From: a bacterium
GTDB taxonomy: Bacteria > Patescibacteriota > Minisyncoccia > Sungbacterales > GWA2-42-14
Direction of reading: 5' to 3'
Length of the DNA: 38,539 bases
Assembly (NCBI GenBank): GCA_030649305.1
Contig: JAUSFV010000028.1
Coordinates: 1 to 38,539, forward strand
Shown here: positions 29,463 through 36,730 of the stretch, piece after piece
Layout: the number at the start of each line of letters is the position of its first letter
How positions within the stretch are numbered: the stretch's first letter is position 1
Translations under genes and position numbers: made by a program
The notes under the pieces: model-generated
Told to the model about the DNA's origin: nothing
What the model saw: only the letters and a program-made list of their open reading frames with translations
The model's database searches: none

Positions 29463-31283
29463 ATGAAATCACTCTCAAAAAATCTTCTCTACGTTCTTGT
29501 TATTTTTATGCTGATATCAGCCGCGTATTCGCTCGTCGCGAATCCTTTTAAAGAGGAGCAATCTATTTCGCTCTCGGAATTGGTTTTAAAAATCAACGCG
29601 GGCGAGGTGGAAAAAATTGATATCTCGGGCAATCGTCTGGAAATAACGCTGAAAAATAAAGACGTGCTGAAGGCGCAAAAAGAATTTGAAGCGGGGCTTT
29701 CCGAAACGCTTGCGAATTACGGAGTGAATCAGGAGGCGCTTCGCGCTGTCGCGGTTGAGGTCAAAGAAGACGGCGGATTTGCATTCTGGCTCGGGGCGCT
29801 CTTCCCTATTTTGGCGCCCATCCTTCTTATTGGGTTTTTCATTTGGTGGACGGCGCGCCAAGTCCAACGCGGCTCCATGCAGGCATTTACCTTCGGCCAA
29901 TCGCGGGCGCGGCTCGTTACTCCCGAAAATACCAAAGACCGCGTGATGTTTAAGGACGTTGCGGGAGCAAAAGAAGCAAAAGAAGAACTTTTGGAAATCG
30001 TTGATTTCTTAAAGAGTCCGAAAAAATTCTTTGATATCGGCGCTCGCATCCCGCGCGGGGTGCTTTTGATGGGAGCGCCGGGTACGGGAAAAACCATGCT
30101 TGCGAAAGCGGTTGCCGGTGAGGCAAGCGTTCCCTTTTATCAGATTTCTGGCTCCGAATTTGTTGAAATGTTTGTGGGGGTCGGGGCGTCGCGCGTGCGG
30201 GATTTATTCAAGCTTGCCAAAAAATCAGCTCCCGCGATCATTTTTATTGATGAAATTGACGCGGTTGGCAGGCATCGTGGCGCGGGACTTGGCGGGGGGC
30301 ATGATGAGCGTGAACAAACGCTCAATCAAATTTTGGTTGAGATGGACGGGTTTGAGACTGACGCTTCTCTTATTATTATGGCGGCAACCAATCGTCCCGA
30401 CGTGCTGGATCCCGCATTGCTTCGTCCGGGCCGATTTGACCGCCGCGTTATCCTTGATTTGCCCGACATCAATGACCGCGAGGCGATTCTGAAAATTCAT
30501 GCAAAAAATAAGCAGATGGAGCGTGATGTCGCTTTGCGTACGATTGCCGAGCGCACACCGGGATTTTCGGGTGCTGATTTGGCGAACATGGTCAATGAGG
30601 CCGCAATTCTTGCGGCGCGCGAGAATAAAAAAATTATTAGCCAATTGCATTTGATAAATTCTATAGAAAAAGTGATGCTTGGTCCCGAGCGCAAAAGTCA
30701 TCTGCTTTCGCCAAAAGAGAAAGAAATTTCTTCGTATCACGAAGCGGGGCATGCCTTGGTTGCGGCAAGCATTCCCGGCATGGATCCGGTGCATAAAATT
30801 TCAATTGTCTCGCGCGGGAAGGCGGCGGGGTATACCCTCAAGATTCCTTCGGAGGACCGGCATCTGCATTCGCGAACATACTTTTTGGGCGAGATCGCCG
30901 TGGCACTCGGCGGGTATGTCGCGGAAAAATTGGTGTTTGGCGACCTGACCACCGGAGCGTCGGATGATTTGCACAAGGCATCAGACATTGCGCGGAGCTT
31001 GGTGACACGCTACGGGATGTCGGAAAAATTAGGTCCCGCGGTGTTTGGCGGGGATGATCAGCTTGTGTTTCTTGGAAAAGAAATTTCCGCGGCAAAAAAC
31101 TATTCCGAAGAAATTGCGCGCACGATTGACGAGGAGGTGCGTTCCATCATTGATGGGGCGCACAAAAAAGCGCGCGAGATTCTCACAAAAAAGCGTCGCA
31201 AACTCGATGAGATTGCGAAGCGCCTGATTGAGCGTGAAACGATTGAACAGCACGATTTTCAGGTCATAATGGGGAAGGCTTGA
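29463..31283 (+). CDS. ftsH: ATP-dependent zinc metalloprotease FtsH
   Basis: Membrane-bound AAA+ protease that degrades misassembled membrane and some soluble proteins. 606 aa. TM1 at about 9-25, outer domain to about 108, TM2 ([22 protein letters not shown]). AAA module: Walker [10 protein letters not shown], Walker [12 protein letters not shown], second region of homology [20 protein letters not shown]. Zinc site SYHEAGHAL (HExxH) with the third ligand Asp in [11 protein letters not shown]. Length and order are standard. No SD; the ATG follows a T-rich stretch. A large nested palindrome follows the gene. Confidence 0.97.
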   Translation: MKSLSKNLLYVLVIFMLISAAYSLVANPFKEEQSISLSELVLKINAGEVEKIDISGNRLEITLKNKDVLKAQKEFEAGLSETLANYGVNQEALRAVAVEVKEDGGFAFWLGALFPILAPILLIGFFIWWTARQVQRGSMQAFTFGQSRARLVTPENTKDRVMFKDVAGAKEAKEELLEIVDFLKSPKKFFDIGARIPRGVLLMGAPGTGKTMLAKAVAGEASVPFYQISGSEFVEMFVGVGASRVRDLFKLAKKSAPAIIFIDEIDAVGRHRGAGLGGGHDEREQTLNQILVEMDGFETDASLIIMAATNRPDVLDPALLRPGRFDRRVILDLPDINDREAILKIHAKNKQMERDVALRTIAERTPGFSGADLANMVNEAAILAARENKKIISQLHLINSIEKVMLGPERKSHLLSPKEKEISSYHEAGHALVAASIPGMDPVHKISIVSRGKAAGYTLKIPSEDRHLHSRTYFLGEIAVALGGYVAEKLVFGDLTTGASDDLHKASDIARSLVTRYGMSEKLGPAVFGGDDQLVFLGKEISAAKNYSEEIARTIDEEVRSIIDGAHKKAREILTKKRRKLDEIAKRLIERETIEQHDFQVIMGKA

Positions 31284-31288
31284 ACATT

Positions 31289-31416
31289 ATTTTTGAAAGC
31301 ATCAAAAATCCCCTGCCGGATTTTTGATTCGCGAAATTGTCTTGGCTTGTCAACCCGCTCGCGATACTCGGGGTTGACAAGACCATACCCAAGACAATTT
31401 CAAGCGTTTCAAAAAT
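31289..31416. repeat. Three-way-junction palindrome after ftsH
   Basis: Outer ATTTTTGAAA (31289-31298) / TTTCAAAAAT (31407-31416) encloses a perfect 11-bp hairpin ATCAAAAATCC/GGATTTTTGAT (31301-31328). It also encloses a long arm GAAATTGTCTTGG/CCAAGACAATTTC (31333-31345 / 31389-31401) that continues with TTGTCAACCC/GGGTTGACAA. All arms are exact. No ORF fits here. Confidence 0.85.
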
Positions 31417-31449
31417 GATGTTCTGCGCTTTGGGGTTTTCTGTTGGAAT

Positions 31450-31633
31450 GGGTGCGTAGCTCAGCGGTTAGAGCCCCGAGCTTATACCTCGGTGGTTTTC
31501 TGGCCCGCCCCCACACTCAAATTTTCGGTCCGTAGCTCAATGGCAGAGCGCCAAGCTTATACCTTGGTGGTTCCTGGTTCGAGTCCAGGCGGACCGACGT
31601 TTGAGTGTGGGGGTGAAAATCCAGGCGCACCCA
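31450..31633 (+). tRNA. Interrupted tRNA-like gene (anticodon UAU) whose T-loop holds another tRNA
   Basis: Acceptor GGGTGCG (31450-31456) pairs perfectly with CGCACCC (31626-31632), with A73 at 31633. T8-A9, D stem GCTC/GAGC, anticodon stem CCGAG/CTCGG and loop CTTATAC (anticodon TAT, Ile AUA) are intact. The T stem is TCTGG (31499-31503) / CCAGG (31621-31625). In place of a T-loop there are 117 nt. These are a perfect 14-bp inverted repeat CCCCCACACTCAAA (31508-31521) / TTTGAGTGTGGGGG (31600-31613) with a complete tRNA inside. No usual TTC of the T-loop is present, so the gene could give a split tRNA, be spliced by an unknown route, or be a decayed tRNA. Confidence 0.75.
31526..31597 (+). 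tRNA. Nested complete tRNA, anticodon UAU (probably tRNA-Ile)
   Basis: 72 nt. Acceptor CGGTCCG/CGGACCG, A73, T8-A9, D stem GCTC/GAGC, anticodon arm CCAAG-CTTATAC-CTTGG, variable loop TGGTT, and canonical T-arm CCTGG-TTCGAGT-CCAGG. C1-G72 is unusual for tRNA-Ile. UAU for AUA codons is rare in bacteria, which normally use a lysidine-modified CAU tRNA, so the amino acid is inferred from the anticodon only. It lies wholly within the T-arm of the outer tRNA-like gene. Confidence 0.88.
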
Positions 31634-31640
31634 ATTTTTT

Positions 31641-31844
31641 ATGGAAGGACTTCCGAAAATAAAATTGACCGAAGTGGAACAAAAAGCCCATGATGCGGCG
31701 GAAAAACGCCTCCGTATTTTGAATGAAGGCGCGGGAGAAAAAGCGGTTGCGGGCCTTAATCAATTTTTAGCAAATGAGGGTATAACCGAAGAAGAATGGA
31801 AGAAACAATCAGAGATGCGCGGACGGAAGAAAGAAAGAGGATAA
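31641..31844 (+). CDS. Small hydrophilic protein starting 8 nt after a tRNA 3' end
   Basis: 67 aa, helical and charged (EVEQKAHDAAEKRLRIL...EEEWKKQSEMRGRKKERG), no TM or signal segment and no known family. The ATG lies 8 nt after the discriminator base of the outer tRNA, separated by a T-run, with no SD. If the tRNA 3' end is processed by RNase Z, the remaining mRNA would be almost leaderless. Composition looks coding, but it is short. Confidence 0.55.
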   Translation: MEGLPKIKLTEVEQKAHDAAEKRLRILNEGAGEKAVAGLNQFLANEGITEEEWKKQSEMRGRKKERG

Positions 31845-31859
31845 GCGGAGTTGGTAGCT

Positions 31860-31914
31860 TCGACGCCCCGATGTTCTTGGGGGGTCGGAGTCCCGACCCC
31901 GAAGGGCGTCGGGA
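31860..31914. repeat. Nested palindrome before tRNA-Ala
   Basis: CGACGCCC / GGGCGTCG outer arms with an inner GGGGTCGG / CCGACCCC hairpin, filling the gap between the small gene and tRNA-Ala. Confidence 0.7.
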
Positions 31915-31924
31915 TTGCGTAGCC

Positions 31925-31995
31925 GGGCCCATAGTGAAGCGGCATCACGCGTCCATGGCATGGATGAAGTCGGGGTTCGACTCCCCGTGGGTCCA
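31925..31995 (+). tRNA. tRNA-Ala (anticodon GGC)
   Basis: Acceptor GGGCCCA/TGGGTCC with the G3-U70 wobble that marks alanine tRNAs, and A73. D stem GTGA/TCAC, anticodon loop ATGGCAT (anticodon GGC), T-arm CGGGG-TTCGACT-CCCCG. CCA is not encoded. Confidence 0.95.
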
Positions 31996-32052
31996 AAAAT
32001 AAAAGGACTTCCTTGTGAGAAGTCCGTGCCGAAATCTTGTTAGGATTTTTGT

Positions 32053-32460
32053 CTATTTCCAGCTGATATGGAGATAGGTGCTATATCTTGTTTCATAGAA
32101 CATTGGGTCGCTTCCATGTGGTTCCATTGTTTCGTTTTCTATTTTGACAGCGAGCCCTTCTTTTTCTAGAAGTTCCCGCGTGTAATGCGCGAGATATTGG
32201 CACCAGCTTGGATATGATTTTTTCTCATGTACCATTATTGCAATTCGTATTTCCGATTTTCCATCAGCCGTTGCTTTGTGAGCTTCTTGCACACATTCGG
32301 TAAATAATGTTTTTGCGCGTTGTCTCATCTGTCGCCGCAGTTTTTTGTCTTCCATCTCCTTTTTTGTTTGAGCAACAACCTGTTTTTTTATAGTGCACTT
32401 CCGGCCATTCTCCGTTTTTTCTCGAAGGATATCAATCAACACTCGCTGCTTTTGGGGCAT
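32053..32460 (-). CDS. Small basic protein of unknown function
   Basis: The start is ATG 32460 (MPQKQRVLID), with GGGAGG 6 nt upstream. The track start at 32484 precedes the SD. 135 aa. The N-terminal half is strongly basic and helical (KKQVVAQTKKEMEDKKLRRQMRQRAKTLF), suggesting nucleic-acid contact. The C-terminal half is mixed alpha/beta with two histidines near the end. No family recognised. Promoter at 32499-32527. It is divergent from the 32537 gene, whose start is only 76 nt away. Confidence 0.7.
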   Translation of the reverse strand: MPQKQRVLIDILREKTENGRKCTIKKQVVAQTKKEMEDKKLRRQMRQRAKTLFTECVQEAHKATADGKSEIRIAIMVHEKKSYPSWCQYLAHYTRELLEKEGLAVKIENETMEPHGSDPMFYETRYSTYLHISWK

Positions 32461-32498
32461 CTTTTTCCTCCCTTTTAGACCCATAATGAACTATCTGT

Positions 32499-32527
32499 TA
32501 TATAGCATATTAGCAAAAACAAATCAA
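32499..32527 (-). promoter_or_regulatory. Promoter of the 32053-32460 gene
   Basis: TTGATT, 17-nt spacer ending in atgc, TATATA. The spacer end atgc before the -10 also occurs in the promoters at 10248 and 14971. Confidence 0.7.
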
Positions 32528-32536
32528 TTTTCTTTT

Positions 32537-32941
32537 ATGCGCGAAATTCACATCAAAACTATTTCTCATAACGAACAGCGCTACCCGACGACGGGTGATT
32601 ATTGGCGCGATACGAACGGGGTTGAGCAGGTTCGCGTTTCGGATGTCGGAAATCCCGACTACGAATTTTTAGTTGCTTTACACGAGCTTGTTGAGTGGTA
32701 TTTGACCGAGAAGCGCGGCATCAAAGAGGAAGATGTGAGTGCCTTTGATATTCAATTTGAAAAAGAAATTGAAGAAGGAAAACATCCGGAACATGCCGAG
32801 CCCGGCTTTGACCCGCGCGCGCCCTATATCAAAGAACATACCTTCGCGATAAAAATAGAAAAAGAAATTGCAGAAGAGCTCGGTATTGATTGGGAGAAAT
32901 ATTCAGAACGTCTGCAAGAATTGTATGGTGAAAAAGGATAA
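32537..32941 (+). CDS. Small protein of unknown function
   Basis: ATG 32537 (MREIHIKTISHNEQRYPTTGDYW) is preferred, because the track's upstream extension overlaps the divergent promoter and gene. 134 aa. The central motif LVALHELVEWYLTEKRGI contains HELVE, which recalls but does not match the HExxH zincin motif. The C-terminal part is acidic (EKEIEEGKHPEHAEPGFD). Soluble, no known domain. No SD. It ends 2 nt before a strong terminator. Confidence 0.7.
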   Translation: MREIHIKTISHNEQRYPTTGDYWRDTNGVEQVRVSDVGNPDYEFLVALHELVEWYLTEKRGIKEEDVSAFDIQFEKEIEEGKHPEHAEPGFDPRAPYIKEHTFAIKIEKEIAEELGIDWEKYSERLQELYGEKG

Positions 32942-32943
32942 GG

Positions 32944-32976
32944 AAAAACGCTCCAACCGAGGTCGGAGCGTTTTTA
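32944..32976 (+). terminator. Bidirectional terminator between 32941 and 33003
   Basis: AAAAACGCTCC / GGAGCGTTTTT perfect 11-bp stem. It can end both the 32537 gene and the convergent 33003 gene. Confidence 0.92.
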
Positions 32977-33002
32977 TGATTGATATATTGAAGATGACGG
33001 AT

Positions 33003-33629
33003 TTATAGAGGATTTTGAAATGAAGATGGATGTGGTGTTTCCGGCTGAGGTTCTTGGGGTTCGGCGGAGAAGAGTTTCTTTACGAGTGGCGTTGCGATTG
33101 TCCCCGAAACCATGAGGACGGTTGTGGTAATGAGGAATCGAAAATATCCTTCGCTATAGTCAAATCGAGCGTTCAGGACAAGGTTGGCGAGAAGGGCTGC
33201 TGTGATGGTGATGAAAAAGATCGTTCCTATCACGACACCTTGTACCGCCGGATGATTCGCGAGTGTTTTTAGTAACAATGAACTGTGTGCGAGAGCAAAT
33301 GAGAAAATCAGGAGGACGAGGGTCGTTTTTGCTTGTCCGTGGTTCCATTCCCAGTTTTGAGACCAGATGAGATTGAGGGTCATAAGGGTACCGAGTGCGG
33401 CGATGATAAATCCCGAGTTTGTGACCACCTCAAAATGGCTCCATCCCTTTTCTTTGAAGCCGGTGGTTGCAAAAGAGAAAAAGCTGTAGGTGCCGATGGT
33501 GAGGGTGGTGAGCAGTACTCGCAGTGTGAATTCATCGAACATTCCGAAAAGAAAAAGGCCTACTACATAGAGCGTGGAAATTGAAAGTGCTCCGATACCG
33601 GCCCAGAGAAGACCCTTGCGGAAATCCAT
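33003..33629 (-). CDS. Polytopic membrane protein of unknown function
   Basis: 208 aa with about six TM helices (for example LLWAGIGALSISTLYVVGLFLFG, LLTTLTIGTYSFFSF, GVVIGTIFFITITAALLANLV) and a short proline-rich cytoplasmic tail (AEPQEPQPETPHPSS). No family recognised. A complete single-gene unit: promoter TTGACA-17-TAACAT at 33681-33709, GGAGG SD 7 nt before the ATG and a shared terminator. Confidence 0.75.
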   Translation of the reverse strand: MDFRKGLLWAGIGALSISTLYVVGLFLFGMFDEFTLRVLLTTLTIGTYSFFSFATTGFKEKGWSHFEVVTNSGFIIAALGTLMTLNLIWSQNWEWNHGQAKTTLVLLIFSFALAHSSLLLKTLANHPAVQGVVIGTIFFITITAALLANLVLNARFDYSEGYFRFLITTTVLMVSGTIATPLVKKLFSAEPQEPQPETPHPSSFQNPL

Positions 33630-33680
33630 TGTTTTTCCTCCGATCCTTACGATTGAGTAATTGTAAAAGTTCGCTTTTCT

Positions 33681-33709
33681 ATGTTAGGAGATGGCCCTCG
33701 GGTTGTCAA
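33681..33709 (-). promoter_or_regulatory. Promoter of the 33003-33629 gene
   Basis: TTGACA, 17-nt spacer, TAACAT. Confidence 0.65.
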
Positions 33710-33745
33710 ATTGCGCTGTGCACATCTTCTTTGTTTTTTGCGGGG

Positions 33746-33754
33746 TGTTATACT
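33746..33754 (+). promoter_or_regulatory. Possible extended -10 upstream of corA
   Basis: TGTTATACT (TGn plus TATACT) lies before the GAACAG repeat. No good -35 is seen. Confidence 0.35.
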
Positions 33755-33762
33755 TTAAGTAA

Positions 33763-33855
33763 CACAAACAATCGCGAACAGCGACGAACAGTCGCGAACA
33801 GCGCGGGCTGTTGGCGTCTGTTCGTGTGAAGTGCTGTTCGCGTCTGTTAGTGAAC
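33763..33855. repeat. GAACAG-family palindromic repeat, copy 4
   Basis: Left-arm units ACAAACAATC, GCGAACAGC, ACGAACAGT and CGCGAACAGC meet right-arm units CTGTTGGCGT, CTGTTCGTGT, CTGTTCGCGT and CTGTTAGTG. It ends 1 nt before the corA ATG, the same placement as copies 1 and 2. Confidence 0.85.
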
Positions 33856-33856
33856 A

Positions 33857-34762
33857 ATGGCTACTCAACTCATCAAAGAAAACGGCATTGTGTGGTTGCA
33901 CGCGACGAAACCATCGCCAAGAGATTTTGAGGCAATTCAGCGCGTATTTCGCTTTCACCCGCTTATTATGGAAGAGATTGCGTCCCCCACGCGCCAGCCT
34001 ACTATTGAGGATTATCGAGACCACTTTTTACTGATACTGCACTTTCCTATCATTTATCCTTCTAGCGAGATGAATACGATTGCTGAGGTTGATTTTCTCG
34101 TTTCAAAAAAATCGCTTGTGACGGTTGTGTATCAGGATATGCCGCGGCTTGAGGATTTTTTCAAGCAATACCGGACTTCGTTTCCGGAAGATGCGCGCGA
34201 CCCCGGGCTTCTTCTTTATCGCGTTATTGAGTATCTCCTGCGCGGGGTTATTCCTGATCTTGAGCAGGTGGCGGATGAAATTGACCGTATTGAGGGGGCG
34301 ATTTTTGACCGGCAGGACTGGGAGTTGGTTGAGGAGATTTCAAATCTGCGCCGCGACATCGTGGATTTGCGCCGCACCATGCTGCCTCAGCAGACAGCAC
34401 TCGACCTGCTTCCGCATGTTGCTTCCCGTCTTTTCGGGAAAGACGTAGAGCCCTATTTCGTGGATATTCTGAAGATCACGAGAAAAATTTTTGGGGTATT
34501 GGACAGCTACAAAGAAACAACAGATGTATTGCACGAAACAATTCAGTCGCTTCTCTCCAACAGGATTTCGAGCATTGTGTCGGTCCTTACGATTTTTTCT
34601 GCGATTATTTTGCCGATAAATTTTCTCGCGTCCATCTGGGGCATGAACCATCAGTTTTTGCCGCTTCGCGACGGGCCGTATGATTTTTGGGTTGTGATGG
34701 GCATCATGGCCGCGATTGTCGGGGGGCTTTTGTGGATTTTCCGTCGCAAGCGATGGCTGTAG
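33857..34762 (+). CDS. corA: CorA-family magnesium transporter
   Basis: Pentameric divalent-cation channel of the inner membrane. 301 aa. A large N-terminal cytoplasmic domain and long helix (DLEQVADEIDRIEGAIFDRQD, then EEISNLRRDIVDLRRTMLPQ) precede TM1 ending in the signature GMN (IWGMNHQF) and a second TM helix (FWVVMGIMAAIVGGLLWIF) with the basic KRWL terminus. Length and order are normal. No SD; the GAACAG palindrome abuts the ATG. Followed by about 140 bp of non-coding DNA before the sigma factor gene. Confidence 0.94.
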   Translation: MATQLIKENGIVWLHATKPSPRDFEAIQRVFRFHPLIMEEIASPTRQPTIEDYRDHFLLILHFPIIYPSSEMNTIAEVDFLVSKKSLVTVVYQDMPRLEDFFKQYRTSFPEDARDPGLLLYRVIEYLLRGVIPDLEQVADEIDRIEGAIFDRQDWELVEEISNLRRDIVDLRRTMLPQQTALDLLPHVASRLFGKDVEPYFVDILKITRKIFGVLDSYKETTDVLHETIQSLLSNRISSIVSVLTIFSAIILPINFLASIWGMNHQFLPLRDGPYDFWVVMGIMAAIVGGLLWIFRRKRWL

Positions 34763-34905
34763 AATTTTAAAAGAAGGGTTGTCAAAATTGAAAGAACGTG
34801 TTAATTTTATTTGGTTATTAGCAGAAGTAACAGGATAGTTTTGGGGGGTGTCTTTTTGTATAGAAGCACTAAAAAACCGGCATCTGTTACCTAAATACCT
34901 AGTTC

Positions 34906-35514
34906 ATGGCTTATTTAGACGAACAACTTGATATGAAGGAGGGCTCGGAGGATACTGCTCCGGGACATATTGACGGAAGAACGGACGAGGAGCTGCTTAA
35001 AGCATCCATTGATGATCCGTCGCTCTTTGGTCTTTTGATTGATCGCTACCAGCACACCTTTTTTCGGGTTGCCTATCGCGTTGTCCGGCAGAAACAGGAG
35101 GCGGAAGACGTAGCGCAGGAAGCATTTACGAAGATGTATTTGTACGCGAACCGTTTCTTTCTTCGGCCTGATGGAGTTTTCAAGGCGTGGGGATATACCA
35201 TTGTGACGCGAACAGCCCTGAACCATCTTCGTAGTCGCGCACGGCATAATAATCTTGAGTATCTGGATGACGTACAGCATGAGGCGATTCCCGCGTTTGA
35301 CTCGGCAATCAATAATTTCGGCACGCGCACGATTGTAACGGCAGCTCTCAAGGAAATCCCCGACCAGTTTCGCGAAGTTATTGAAAAATATTATTTGGAA
35401 GATAAGTCATATAAGATGATTTCTGCGGAGATGAAAATTTCTGAGCCGACGCTGAAAATCAGATTGTATCGCGCGCGGAAGGCGCTCAAAGATGTAATAG
35501 GAAAATATCTTTAG
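34906..35514 (+). CDS. ECF-type sigma-70 family RNA polymerase sigma factor
   Basis: 202 aa. Region 2 is visible as LLIDRYQHTFFRVAYRVVRQ with AEDVAQEAFTKMY, and region 4 as ALKEIPDQFREVIEKYYLED followed by the helix-turn-helix SYKMISAEMKISEPTLKIRLYRARKAL. It lacks regions 1.1 and 3, as ECF sigmas do. A 35-residue acidic N-terminal extension precedes region 2. The next gene encodes a two-TM protein that could be its membrane partner, though it has no anti-sigma motif. The upstream stretch 34763-34905 has an inverted GTAACAG/CTGTTAC pair (34829-34835 and 34885-34891), possibly an operator, and no clear promoter. Confidence 0.9.
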   Translation: MAYLDEQLDMKEGSEDTAPGHIDGRTDEELLKASIDDPSLFGLLIDRYQHTFFRVAYRVVRQKQEAEDVAQEAFTKMYLYANRFFLRPDGVFKAWGYTIVTRTALNHLRSRARHNNLEYLDDVQHEAIPAFDSAINNFGTRTIVTAALKEIPDQFREVIEKYYLEDKSYKMISAEMKISEPTLKIRLYRARKALKDVIGKYL

Positions 35515-35540
35515 CAGCTAACAACCAATAACTAATCACT

Positions 35541-35909
35541 ATGGAAACACAAAACGAACAATTAAATATTAAAAGTCGCGTGATGAAGAATGTGTACACG
35601 ATCTGGTTTGTGCGCAAAATCGCGCCCATACTCATTCTTGAAGTTTTGCTTTTTGGGATGTTGGCACTTGGCATTGCAAGCGCGGTTTCGGTGAGTAAGA
35701 TTGCATCCAACGCGTTTTACGGCATTGGAGATATGAAATCGCTTGTCGGATTTTTCTCATCCGCATTTACGAATACGACGCTTATGGTGCAGGTGCTTGC
35801 GTTCTCCATTCTTGCGGCATCATTCTTACTTCTGCGCGATATGATCCGTACGTCGTTCTATTTTATCGGCCGTCGCAAAGACGCTGTTCGAGCGTCACAT
35901 CTTTCATGA
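35541..35909 (+). CDS. Two-TM protein following the sigma factor
   Basis: 122 aa with TM helices IAPILILEVLLFGMLALGIASAV and LMVQVLAFSILAASFLLL, and a basic C-terminus (FIGRRKDAVRASH). No family recognised. It follows the ECF sigma gene by 26 nt of short-unit repeat (aacaaccaataactaatcact) and is probably in the same operon, ending at a strong terminator. A role as a membrane anchor or regulator of the sigma factor is inferred from position only. Confidence 0.65.
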   Translation: METQNEQLNIKSRVMKNVYTIWFVRKIAPILILEVLLFGMLALGIASAVSVSKIASNAFYGIGDMKSLVGFFSSAFTNTTLMVQVLAFSILAASFLLLRDMIRTSFYFIGRRKDAVRASHLS

Positions 35910-35959
35910 GCCACTAATCTAATAGTGGGAGAGAGGTTTTATAAAAATTATTTTGTCGC

Positions 35960-35987
35960 AAAAAGCGCTTCTCGAGGCGCTTTTTGT
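35960..35987 (+). terminator. Terminator of the sigma factor operon
   Basis: AAAAAGCGC/GCGCTTTTT stem with an inner CTCGAG loop region. Confidence 0.9.
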
Positions 35988-35991
35988 GTAT

Positions 35992-36015
35992 AAAAAAACC
36001 ACCCTCATGGGGTGG
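35992..36015 (-). terminator. Terminator of the 36005-36697 gene, overlapping its stop codon
   Basis: Minus-strand CCACCC/GGGTGG stem followed by seven T. The TGA stop codon (36005-36007) lies in the hairpin loop. Confidence 0.85.
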
Positions 36016-36697
36016 CTGGGAACGGATAGGGCTGGTCAAATGAACAGGGTTTTGGATTCTTGCATTTGAAGCGCTTCGTGTCTTTACCGACGCGCTTTTT
36101 AAATCCGCATTCGGGGCACGGAACGAGTTTTGTGTCAGTTCCTGTGTGGAGTTGTTGCGGAGCGGCAAAGGGGGCGCGATTCGCCTTGCGTTCAATGTTG
36201 AGTATTTGTTTGCGCCATGCGCGATACTCACTGAGCGCTTCTTGTGTAAACATCGCTTTTTCTTTTCCGCCGAGGCGGAGATCATTATCCAGGTGTTCCA
36301 AGGCAATTGTACAAATCTTCTCAGCATCCGGTCTGGGGAAGATTTCGTAAAGGCGCGTAAGAAAGAGCGCCTGCCATTTTTTGGCGTCTTCCGTTATGCG
36401 GCGGAACATTGTGAGCCGGAGCGCTGTTGCGATTCTTTTTTCACGCGCGATCGTCTCAGGATCTTGTTGTGGCAGACTGCGGAGGATTTTTGCGATTTCA
36501 TCGTGCAGGAGTTTTTCGGGTGCGGGATGATATTGCTCCGTCGCCATTTTCTTAAAGATATCCGTTCCGTACTCAAGGAAAAGAGATAAATAACAAATCG
36601 CTTCTTCGGCTTCGTAGTTCCTGGTTTGGAAAAGATCTTTGAGCCCCCAAAATATTCCGGCATCTATGGCGTTTTGCGGACCGTCTTTTGAGAACAT
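36005..36697 (-). CDS. Helical protein with a C-terminal zinc ribbon, unknown function
   Basis: The start is ATG 36697 (MFSKDGPQNAIDAG), with GGAGG 8 nt upstream and a promoter at 36731-36759. The track start at 36790 lies upstream of that promoter and is wrong. 230 aa. A largely helical body is followed by a C-terminal zinc ribbon CPECGFKKR...RFKCKNPKPC (four Cys, about residues 195-220). The ribbon suggests nucleic-acid or protein binding. The stop codon sits inside the terminator hairpin. It shares a 15-nt -35 region with the 14087-14833 gene, so the two may be co-regulated. Confidence 0.75.
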   Translation of the reverse strand: MFSKDGPQNAIDAGIFWGLKDLFQTRNYEAEEAICYLSLFLEYGTDIFKKMATEQYHPAPEKLLHDEIAKILRSLPQQDPETIAREKRIATALRLTMFRRITEDAKKWQALFLTRLYEIFPRPDAEKICTIALEHLDNDLRLGGKEKAMFTQEALSEYRAWRKQILNIERKANRAPFAAPQQLHTGTDTKLVPCPECGFKKRVGKDTKRFKCKNPKPCSFDQPYPFPATP

Positions 36698-36730
36698 TGG
36701 CGTATCCTCCTTTGTAAATTCGTTTATTTT

